Below are positions 10,395 to 20,008 of a stretch of DNA of 25,101 nt, in pieces. The stretch is from Apostichopus parvimensis (lineage: Eukaryota; Echinodermata; Holothuroidea; Aspidochirotida; Stichopodidae): NCBI GenBank assembly GCA_000934455.1, contig KN895051.1, forward strand, positions 9,068 through 34,168, written 5' to 3'. The number at the start of each line of letters is the position of its first letter. Position 1 is the first letter of the stretch. A program made the position numbers and the translations under genes. Under the pieces are notes generated by a model. The model had not been told where the DNA came from. It searched no databases and saw nothing but the letters and a program-made list of their open reading frames with translations.

Positions 10395-13300
10395 GTCTGA
10401 AAAAAGTCTGAAAACATCTGACAAAGATGATCTCTTTCATATGGACTCTCTCAAAATGGAATTGCACGCAATGTTAGAAAAACATCATCATCACTCATTC
10501 CATGTGTCCCATCTTTTGTCTGACATTTTTGTTTGTTTGTCATGATTGATATGAGTTATGAAGAATTCACAGACAAAGTCATTAAAACAGCATCATTGCC
10601 ATGATCTGAGGTGGACAAAATTATAAGAAATTGAAAAAGTGACCTATTAAAAATTGAGACGCTCTCAAAAGGTGTCATAGACATTAATTATAATTTAAAG
10701 TAGCTGCGAAATGATAAGTTTATCAAAATTTGATCACTAAGTTTGAGAAAATTAATAACATTATAATTCTGAGGAAGAAGTATAAATTATCCGACAAATT
10801 TTGACAAAGATGCAAACTTACCTGTCTCTTCACAACATCTGCACACTAATGCTCTGCTGCATCTACATATGAGTGACCTGGTAATAGGTAACCTTTGACA
10901 TTGACCTCACATGGTTATCCCCGAGCTCTTATCAACCTTACCTCCTCCTCATTCCAACACACAAAGTATCTTAGAACCATGTGCTCTAAGATCTTCATTC
11001 GTCTTGAACATCAGTATTGAGTGTGCAGATATTGTGAGGAGACAGGTACAGTAAAATAGGAAGAGAGGTAAATATCAAACAACCCATTGTCAGAAATAAA
11101 CATTTGCAAAAAGTTAGATTTACAAACCAAATTTTTGATGCATTTTGAGAAATATCCAAATGAAAGTTTTTTAACATAAACCATAAATATAAGCACAATC
11201 CATAGTCATAAAAATTCCAATTAACTCTGAATCCCCTAAATACAATTTGTGAATGATTTGCATTCATAGGTAAGAGTATGCCTCAATTTACTATTTAGTT
11301 CTGTAGTCCTCATCCTTTCCAGTGTTATAAGTATCATATGATTATAATAATTGTCCATTCTTTTAGTACAGTAGTTACTATTGCCTTGGTACTAATAAAG
11401 ACCAGTGCAATCCAAATGTCAACTGTGGGCCATTCATTTCCACATGCTAGTCATAAAAAAAAAAAAACAAGCCCGCACTTTATCGCTACTCAGCTTTAAG
11501 AATCTACACCCCCATGCAGCAGCAGTTCGGCGAAAGATGATAGTCACAGAACTGCAATTCCGAGGATTAGAAGACTAACTCCGAACGTCTTAATTTTCAA
11601 TAAACCTTCCGAGATTCATCCCATATTTATTCTTTTATCCATTTGCACTTCCTCCTCCAACCAATTTTCTATTCAATATCAATCTCTTTGGCTGGATTTG
11701 TAAACATCCCCTCCAGCCTATAAAAGACAAGCAGTGTAGTTACTTGGAATCAGCTTTGCCTGAAAACGGATACGTTGCTAATTGTTAGGGTGAAGCATGC
11801 AATGTACACCGTGACTTGACAATAAACTTTTAACCAAGGTTCTTTAAGTACACCACGGGAGTGATGTCGCTAAATATACGCCAGGCTATAAACCTAGCCT
11901 GATGTATAATAACGGATTGATGGCATTTATACGATGACTCTTTGTGTCAGATGAGTGAAAAAGTGCAAAATAATATTGCTACATGTGGGATACAAAACAG
12001 CATTTAACAGTCGCCTGAACGGAAAGACCTAAATGAAGAGATCGGCTCACAAAGGCGGGGTGAAGGTTAATGATTGTTTAACATTTAGAAGGGTTACTGG
12101 ACAGAACTAAATAAATCCGCCCAGATATTATATGGTGTCAGTTTTTGTCAAAGATTTATAAATAGCTTTGGTCATCAGCATAAGTTGCAGTAAAATTTGA
12201 TATTGCAAGGGTTTGATAAAACTAACACAGACACAAGCCAAGCATAAAGCTTACCTTTCTAGATCCGTTCATGGTTGAAGAGAACTGAATATTATTCATA
12301 GTCACGTTTACAAACTGAATTTTGTTCAATGGATAGCGTAAAAGTCAACAACTGTTTATAATTATATGTGCATTGCAGACATCATAAAGCACAAACAGAA
12401 AAAAAAATATAAAAAAATCTTGGCTTTATTAGAAAGGACCTTGAATGAAACCATGTATGTAATTCTCTCTTTTAAGCAAGTGAAACCTGATAATAGGACG
12501 AATTTCATGTATGCATGCAATGAGATGATTATTTTTCTTCTAAGAAATTTTTCCCTTTGTAAGTACCATTTCAGACAGCAATAAAATCCCAATCTAGTAC
12601 AAGAGGGACATAAGTTCTATTGACTTCTTGCTGAAAGTCTTCAACCATAAGAATCTCAAGTTTGCCCCACAATTGTATGCATGTATGTATTTTAGAACTC
12701 GCGAAGAAGCCTCATTGGCTTTATCAAAGCCGCAAGCTGACCGAAGTCAGTCTCACAGATTCATATTTAACGTCCATGTTTATGAATTGTCAATTGTCAA
12801 CAATTCTGTAACTGGACGATTAGATTTAACAATTAGCAAAGCAATTCATTTATCAAAGCAACACATCACTTAATGGCAATATATTACACAGAAGGCCTAC
12901 TATATAGTGAACATATTACAGCATTCACTATCATTCTGAACAGCTAATTGCACTACAAGCTACAGTATGTGCTGTGAGCCGCATGATCAAACCTACACTG
13001 TATGTGAAATACCATATAGATATTTTTTTTGGTCAACTGTTCACCAAGTAATAAACAGCTAGTGTATATTTAGTTCCATTTCTGCAATACTAATTAATTG
13101 GTATCTTTGTGGTGTCTCTGTGTAATTGTTTCATGTTTGTACAAACTAAACAAAACACACTGCTCTTAGTGATAGATTACAGATACTCCTAAGTTGTTAC
13201 GTATCTTAATTGCAGTTGGATGAATGAAAATATCTGTTGCTAGGTGATGGAAACCACACAAATCATCGACAAACTTCAAACATTATGATTTTCGGAAGAA

Positions 13301-14009
13301 TGAATTTCTACATGACTATCAGACAGAAAGACTAACAGTGATATTGGAAACTGTGTGTTTTAAGGTTTCAGCAACAGACAGACATTAAAATGAATAGTGA
13401 TAATCAAAGGATATATGAACTACAGAATCCCATAAGACTTAATAATGAATTTTTAACCACCTGTAATAATTGATAGAGTAATTGATAGCCCCAGCATGAG
13501 GTTCACACCAAGCACTGAGATTAGGGCTCATCTAGATGAAGGAATAAGGCGTTTCAGTTGCAATTTAACAGATGTTACAATCTTGATTACCTCGATTGCA
13601 GTTTTCATCAAGTACTTGTTATTAGTTTGAGTAATTCTCAGTAGGTTCGGTTAACTTCCCTGATGTCGGTGCTGTTTTAAAGCTGAATGTCACACATTGA
13701 GTTGTTAACTTAATGTCACTGTGATCACGCCATGAAACATTCACAAACATAAATGGATCACAGACCTACAGTATCTGACTACAGTAAGAAATCTATGAGG
13801 TTATAACCACTAAGCTGGTCCTACTAACCATGCTATGAACCATTAAGTATATTCTCAGTCCCACAAATTTAATGTCTTATTTAGGCGTTGCCTTCCTTTG
13901 CCATGCACCACTCATTTCAATGCTGACCTTTACTACAGCCATTTATTGACTGCTTAATCCAATCACAAAAGAACTTGTGTAGAGTTAGTGGATTGAACAT
14001 TTCTTAAGT

Positions 14010-14062
14010 GGGAGGGGTGAGGGAGGGATCGGGGGAGAAGAGGAAGGGGCCGGAGGCGGGGG
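14010..14062. repeat. G-rich tract with G-quadruplex motif
   Basis: The plus strand reads gggaggggtgagggaggg (14010-14027), four runs of at least three G with loops of 1-3 bases. It continues with further G runs to 14062. It lies within the large ABLIM intron, on the non-template (plus) strand relative to plus-strand transcription; in the minus-strand ABLIM transcript it would appear as a C-rich, CU tract. Confidence 0.7.
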
Positions 14063-16701
14063 AACCTTAATTATCATAGTTTGTTAAATTGTGTTGAGCA
14101 CTACTTTTTGAAAAGACATATTTCAACTGACTTTTCCAAACTTTCCTTAAGTATCACATTGTAGTCAAAGCATAGAACACTGTTGCTTGTGGAAAAAGCT
14201 TTGCAACAAATACTAATTTTGTCTTTCCGCAACTGACATCCTCAATAGTAATATCTTCATGCTTGAGTTAGTGTTTGAACCAAGATCTTTGCAAGTTTTA
14301 ATCTGATACCGTATAATTTGTAATAGATTATCCATAGAACAATTAAGTTTGAAAGTTAAAGGTTTCAACCATTAACTACACCTGAAAGGAGTCTGCACTT
14401 TAGCATGTTGTAATCAGCCTGCCTGCCTGCCCGAGGTGTTTGAAATCTTTAAAGCAGTTGCTTTAATAAATACCATTGATTCACTGAGTTCCAATTACAG
14501 TATAAGAGTTCATTCTTTAATATTAGGTTGAATAAACATCTCCAAGCCTACAGTGGCCATGCCACTAGTTTGCTGAGCCTGCCATATGTGTATTACCATA
14601 GGGCCTTTTATAAGGCAGTACTCAAAACTGTCAAAACAGTTGAAGCTCTTCATGTTGATGGCCTTGCTATTAATTGAGTGTAAGATATGCCAATGCACTA
14701 TGCCAACCTCTCAAGAGAGTCAGTCAAGACTCCAAATATGAACTGACCTATAGTAGTCCTGGATTTACTTTCCTTGTATTTCTACAGTAAGTCAATAACT
14801 TAAATATGAATTCAGATAAATACCCGGACATAAACGATTCTAACTATTTCATACTTTTCAATCATTCCTACATTATGATAGGAAGTATGCATACAACATT
14901 CATCTATATAAGATGAATCTGATCAGGTGATTAACATTCTATTCTGTAATTACCCAGTCCTGTGTAATGTCAACAAAACAAAAAAATGTCAAATCAACCC
15001 CTTATTGAAAATTTGGTATTTAAACAACGTCTGAAGCATAAGAAAATGAAATAAGCAACCGGGTTTATCTATACTTCAACCTGAGTCGATGAACTTTGCG
15101 GGAGCACTTCACTGGTAACCTATTTATGTGACACTGATACAAGAATGAAGTGTGCACTGGACTATATGTATCATGTGGGTCTTTCACCTTTAATAGCCAA
15201 GAGCTCTACCAGTGACCTTTAGAATAATTAGCTGTATAATTCTCATATAGAGTTCAGTCCTCTGATTCAATCGTCTAATGTAATTTAACTTTAATGTTAA
15301 TGTAGATGCCAATGTTGCACATCAGCTTCTATGATGTTCATATGTTCTATTTATTTATTTAGGTCCTGATCTAGGTATAATACTGCAGGGGAAAAAACTA
15401 CAAAATTGCCTCAAATTTTCATTGACTGTTTCTGCTTTAGATGAGCAGAAATCAAACTTCTTTAATCTTATTAAATTTCTCAATAATTCCAAAAGAGTAC
15501 CAAAAAGTATAGATTTTTCCATTCAATCTATCAGTTTGCAAGTTTACAGTTTTACCAACCGAATATCGACTTGTTACAATCTTCCTGCAGACTCACGTAA
15601 GGCTATCGATGTATTTCCTCACCCCACAATGACTACTTTTAATATTGTTTGTCCATCTCCTATTTCTTACTACAGCTCTGTATGTTTTGATCCATGATGT
15701 CTCAAATGCGATCTATAGGTCAAAATTTAGCCTCATTTTACCGCAGAATTTTCTAATACTCTACGCAAGGAAGCATGCCCCTTATTAACAAACCCAAATT
15801 TCAGAGCTAGAACCTTTCGATCTCTCTCCTTAATCATCCGATATCCACTAGCTGCCTCGATTTTGTAAAACTGCACGAAAAATCTCACTGACCATAACAA
15901 TTAGGGATTCACAGCACCGGAATAAAGTCATCCATGAAAAATCTGGCCTTTCTCTCAAGCTTGAAATTTCTAGTGAGGAACATAAATTAAAGGTACACAT
16001 TGCAATCCATTTTATTGTTATTATTGTATATACTTTTCTTTCTCACTTAACAAAAATAAATGGATTTGATTCTTGCCCAGTCGTTTCGTTACTTTTGAAC
16101 AAGTGATGCCATTAATTATCAATGAATGATGTTTTGGGGGTTTTGCCAGAATTTAGATTTATCAAATATCCAACAAAACAAAACAAGCCTTTTTTCAATG
16201 CATGCTGGGAACAACAAACTTAACTGTGACAATGCAATGTCAAACACAGAATGCATGACACCTTTTGACACTTTGAAGAGATACCGACTTGAATATCAAA
16301 GAATTTCAAAATAATTTGTCTTTTGTTACAACAGTACTAGCAAAACCAAAAAAGGAAGGCTTATCCCTTTTTTTTTAATTAGACTAACTTTATCTAAACA
16401 ATCATATACTCATATTCAATCTGGGTTTTTAGGTCATGACGTCACAGGACTCCTTGCCCTCAAGTTCTATCATTTATGAAAAATAGCAATTATGAAATAT
16501 CGAATCCATACATCAGAAGGAAACCCTTCTTAAAGAAAAGTGACAGAGAAAAAATTATAGATTTCGAGAGTAGCTGATTTCTAAATACTGAGATGGAATT
16601 CTTTCTGAAAGACAATCTTTTCATTTGGCATTATTGGAGTTTCAACTCCAAAATGTTTGCACAATTATCTCTTAAGCCAAAGAAACTATTAAAGTCAGTA
16701 C

Positions 16702-16720
16702 TGTGTGTGTGTGTGTGTGT
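16702..16720. repeat. (TG)n microsatellite
   Basis: An uninterrupted run of about nine TG units, directly followed by tacac. Confidence 0.9.
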
Positions 16721-17050
16721 ACACTATGCTAGATATCTTAATAGTTATTAGTCTATGACATTACCCAAGTTGCTATTAATAAATCATCTACGCCTCACCT
16801 GCCTCTTTACAAAATTATATTTGGGAAGACAACAGCACTCTACCTACTGTATAGGACAGCATTCTGTAAACATGCAGTAAACTTGTATACAAGTCTTCTT
16901 CTTGTCCACTGGCACTCAGGATCTTCATAAATATTATATTTATTATCAGATTTATGGAAGTTGCTGCCGCATGATTAATCATATTCCTGAAGCAGTGTGC
17001 CAATTTCCGCCAAAGATTGTTAAAGACTTTAGCTCCGATATTGAATCACT

Positions 17051-17095
17051 GCATGTATGTGTGCATGTATATATGTATATATATATATGCATGCA
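17051..17095. repeat. Degenerate TG/TA-rich simple repeat
   Basis: An alternating gcatgtatgtgtgcatgtat run grades into a TATATATATA stretch and ends in gcatgcaat. It underlies the tyrosine/isoleucine-rich translations seen here, which are not genes. Confidence 0.8.
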
Positions 17096-17164
17096 ATTTA
17101 GATCAAAAGTGCTGTTCTCTGTCACGTGGATCAAAAGTCAACATCTCTGCTGAGATGCTCGTTG

Positions 17165-17251
17165 ATGAAGAAAGCCGTCCTCTCCGACGACGACGAAGAT
17201 GAAACAGTTTTCAATTATGCAGAGTTTGTTTCTTCGAGTGGTTCACGATGA
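17165..17251 (+). other. Acidic 28-residue mini-ORF in a small CpG-rich patch
   Basis: From ATG at 17165 the frame reads MKKAVLSDDDEDETVFNYAE and stops at 17249-17251. The surrounding 130 bases carry an unusual number of CpG dinucleotides (ccgacgacgacga, ttcgag, cacgat, acgtc, ggcgga) for this AT-rich window. No donor site follows in frame. It could be a remnant of a gene or a short 5' leader of an unannotated transcript. No function can be assigned. Confidence 0.15.
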
Positions 17252-18255
17252 AACGTCAAGGCGGAAGATGTACATCACCAGTTCTGGCCTCCAGCTGGTG
17301 GTTTTCATGTAGATTAATGTGCAAACATATCTTAATGTAATTGTGGCTAAAACATCCTAACTGACCACTTGGGAAATATGTGGTTGAGGGTTCTCCACAT
17401 TGTCAAACTAATATGACACTACATACTACAATCATGCTGTGAGGTACCAGGCCAATATTGTAGAGGCACAGTTAAGTTTCAACTAACTTGGGCAACAACA
17501 TGCTACAAAGCGTTTTTTATTCACTCTTGTCTTTCGTAAACGTACCTTACTTCCATGACCCAGCTGTCAAACATTATTCCTATCAAAATCTTTTGCTTCT
17601 TTTAATAAAGTTATTTATATATTATTTTTCGTTTTGCTTTTTTTCATCTGTTTCACCATATGATTCAACATCCACATGCACAGATGGTAATGAAATTAAA
17701 TAACTTAAGATAGGTCTAACCTTCCTATCAATGGAAAGTAAACATTTATCATTGATTTTTCCTATGTACATGTACACAATAGACGCATTTCATTTCAATC
17801 GTCAATATTGTATAGTGCCAGGCAGAAAGTGAAAGAGATTTTTAAGGGCAAGTTGTCATAGAGGTTATGTTATGGTAGGTTGCTGTGAAATAAAGTGGAG
17901 ATCTTTATATACGACAGGTGCAAAATTACAAATGCTACTGTTTCTCGATAAAGTCTGTTGATTTTCCAATATGAGAGGTGTGTATGACATTGAACTAAGT
18001 AGACTTCCTGCATATGAGTCATGTGGGAAAATAGTTGAATTGATTCAAAATATAAGATAAAATTGATGCATATATTCAGGAATGGATTTGTTTTAGTTAA
18101 TATTGAAAGTTAAGTGTCCATGCATATAGCGTATCAGTGAATGGAGACATGTTTTGTTTTGTCTTTTTTTCAGAGCTTGGTAACTTTACATTATAATAGA
18201 ATTATACTTTATAATTATTTGCACAGCTTGACATCAGAGGTTACAACCACCTTTC

Positions 18256-18357
18256 TTGTACTGCAGGGGGAGGGGGCTGAGTTGTACTGCAGGGGGAGGG
18301 GGATGAGTTGTACTGCAGGGGAGGGGGCTGAGTTGTACTGCAGAGGGAGAGTCTGAG
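18256..18357. repeat. Tandem repeat, 25-26 bp unit, four copies
   Basis: Four copies of ttgtactgcagggggagggg plus a short c/atgag tail begin at 18256, 18282, 18308 and 18333. The last copy is more diverged. The 26 bp unit shrinks to 25 by loss of one G. It lies 300 bases beyond the LIM1 exon inside the intron, next to the G-rich foldback at 18458-18535. Confidence 0.9.
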
Positions 18358-18451
18358 AAATTTTGGCAAAATGGAGGGTAATTAGATGCAAAATAGTGCT
18401 ATATTTTGCAACTTTTGAAACAATGTTGAAGAAGTTTTGACTGTCAAGGTT

Positions 18452-18540
18452 GCCACTGGGTGGGGGGGAGGGGGGAAGGGGGAGGGCTGACCCTTGATGA
18501 TATTCTGGAGGACTAAAGACTCCCCTCCCCCCTAGTATAC
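18452..18540. repeat. G-run / C-run foldback
   Basis: A G-rich arm (ccactgggtgggggggaggg from 18454) and a C-rich arm (cccctcccccctag to about 18536, with gtgg at 18541) are near-perfect reverse complements over some 12 bases, with looser pairing outside. The G-rich arm also has several G runs able to form a quadruplex. Resemblance to the interior of the element at 2201-2538 suggests a related repeat. Confidence 0.55.
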
Positions 18541-18659
18541 GTGGTTGCACCTCTCCTTGACATAACATATCTCATACATGACTGCCTGCATTGCCCTCGA
18601 AAAAAACCTTGACAAATTTCCGTCAGCAAGAAAAGAGTAAATTATTTCTGGAAACTTAC

Positions 18660-18770
18660 TGCTACACTGAAAACATTTGACATGGAAGAAATCTTCCTGG
18701 ACCTTGAGAACTTCTCCTTTACACGGTTTAGCGCACTGTCTACATGGTATAACCTTCTTCTTTTCCTGAT
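18660..18770 (-). CDS. ABLIM: ABLIM/UNC-115 family exon: start of LIM domain 1
   Basis: This internal exon of an actin-binding LIM protein encodes about 37 residues. After a basic lead (QEKKKVIP) come CRQC, a 16-residue spacer containing CKGEVLKVQ, then H-VK-C and FQC. These are the first zinc finger of LIM1 and the first cysteine of its second finger. From memory, vertebrate ABLIM proteins have CGEPCKGEVLRVQ and HIKCFTCKVCGC here, which is very close. On the minus strand the acceptor reads tacatttcag/atcagg and the donor tagca/gtaagt, both canonical. The 111 bp exon enters with two bases completing a codon and leaves with one base (phase 1). Joining it to the exon at 3933-4116 makes an Ile codon and restores C-F-Q-C-S-I-C. 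The open frame runs into intron on both sides (18532-18927), but those residues are not LIM-like. Family members scaffold signalling proteins to F-actin. Which ABLIM paralogue this is cannot be told from one exon. Confidence 0.93.
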
Positions 18771-19161
18771 CTGAAATGTAAGACAAAAACAGAAATAATT
18801 GAATGTAAAGAAGAAAAGAAAAGCTACCTGCAATGCATGCATGCAGTATGTCATTTAAAGAGGCAACAGTTGCATAAATTAATTTATATAGACAGTATAC
18901 TAATAATAATGCAATACCTTCAAACATGCATCATCTGTTACATTGTTATACATAACTTGGTTGGAACATACAATTTCAACTTTAAGTATTTTAATGAAGG
19001 TATCATTCAGTAAAAGTGTCACATCATTCCAACATCCAAATTAATTTTGCTTTTTTATACGAGAGCATAATTAGCAATGATTTCATTGACTATAGACATA
19101 GATATAAATCAATCACACCAATTACATTTACCGCTGAACCTGAGACTGTTAAGGCCATTAA

Positions 19162-19335
19162 TTATTCTTTCAAAAGGGCTTGACCGGAGGGCTCTGGACG
19201 TAGAGGGTGCACAGTGTTAAAGGTAATACCAGTCCGTTCTAGGTCTGGTACAACGAGAGTGCTAAGGTTTTGGGGAGACATGTAAGCGAGGAGCGAAGTA
19301 AATATGCTGATTGCAGTTATTTTTGTTATAATGCC
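19162..19335 (-). other. Orphan open frame, minus strand
   Basis: A 57-codon frame between stops contains SLLAYMSPQNLSTLVVPDLE and VHPLRPEPSGQALLKE. The DNA here (about 19170-19310) is richer in G+C than its flanks. No domain was recognised and no splice sites in a phase matching ABLIM were seen. It is probably a decayed repeat or chance. Confidence 0.12.
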
Positions 19336-19680
19336 TCATGGAGTTTCATGTAATTTCTAGAAGTTCAAACTACTTCCTCTTCTGAATTGTTTTATTCAGG
19401 TTGAAATACAATGAAGAGATAAGGAAGGAAAAAAGGAGTTTTAATTCCATTGAATTCTTATAAAAGATACATTGAACAAACTATGAACCTGTCACAATTT
19501 CACGTACGACATTCCCTATTGTGACTACAAATACAGGTAAGTTTCATATAATCTCGCCTGAAACTTAAACAGTTGACCAATTTGAAAAAGCTAGTTCTTC
19601 TCCCAATTATACATGTGTAATGTTCCAAGTCCATTAACTATACTATCAGTTTCAATTGCACCAATGATGTACAATACTAC

Positions 19681-20008
19681 TGTATGATAAAGGAAAACAT
19701 ATAGTCTCATATGTTGATTTCATCAGATTCTATCAGAGATTTATTTGTCAGCTTTTCAAGATGGACGCCACAGTTTATATGTATGGCAGGGTAAAACCAT
19801 GCTGTTTATTTAATGAAAAACCCCATGTACAGGCTATAACAGCAATGTATGGTAAAGGAAAATATAAGTCTCATATGTTGTTTTTATCAAATTCTATCAG
19901 AGATTTATTTGTCAGCTTTTCAAGATGGATGCCACAGTTTATATGTATGGCAGGGTATACCCATGCTGTTTATTTAATGAAAAACCCCATGTACAGGCTA
20001 TAACAGCT
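19681..20008. repeat. Tandem duplication, about 164 bp unit, two copies
   Basis: The block beginning tgtatgataaaggaaaa (19681) is repeated from tgtatggtaaaggaaaa (19846). The shared core tatcagagatttatttgtca starts at 19731 and 19895. Few differences separate the copies, so the duplication is fairly recent. The open frames on both strands here simply repeat themselves and are not genes. Confidence 0.92.

Larger units (their letters stand above)
4117..18659 (-). other. 14.5 kb intron splitting LIM1 of the ABLIM gene
   Basis: The intron is bounded by a gtaagt donor (read from 18659 leftwards) and a ttttatttcag acceptor (ending at 4117). It interrupts the codon two residues after the first cysteine of the second LIM1 finger, so any coding exon spliced in here would break the zinc finger. 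It holds a SINE near 8 kb, an inverted repeat at 7.4 kb, G-rich tracts near 14.0 and 18.4 kb, a TG microsatellite, and orphan open frames at 6.9 and 17.2 kb. The stretches 4120-6940, 8310-10340, 10400-14000 and 14070-16700 show no gene or named repeat that I can support beyond short homopolymer and AT-rich runs. The longest open frame there is 15422-15697 (91 codons, plus strand), with no recognisable domain. Confidence 0.85.

Noticed and set aside
10821-10880. Minus-strand segment reading SLICRCSRALVCRCCEETG, followed by a gtaagt-like donor, as a possible cysteine-rich exon
   Set aside because: It lies between the two halves of LIM1, where an inserted exon would break the zinc finger. The upstream acceptor is weak, and the frame is short with no family match.
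11452-11468. A-rich run as the poly(A) tail of a retrocopy
   Set aside because: No recognisable gene or LINE/SINE body precedes it and no target duplication was seen.
12704-12749. Two small adjacent hairpins (aagcctcattggctt and ctgaccgaagtcag) as a structured RNA
   Set aside because: The stems are only five base pairs each, and no tRNA or ncRNA family was recognised.
15422-15960. 91-codon plus-strand frame and its less AT-rich surroundings as a gene or element
   Set aside because: No domain, splice sites or repeat ends could be recognised; it is possibly an old repeat but nothing specific can be supported.
16437-16444. TGACGTCA palindromes (also at 629-636) as CRE regulatory sites
   Set aside because: Eight-base motifs without promoter context in 25 kb are weak evidence, and neither is near a supported transcription start.
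18215-18568. Proline/serine-rich 117-codon minus-strand frame
   Set aside because: It is produced by translating the G-rich tandem repeat and foldback.
18532-18927. A 131-codon minus-strand ORF as an intronless gene
   Set aside because: Only the middle 37 residues are LIM-like and they are bounded by canonical splice sites; the ends are translated intron.
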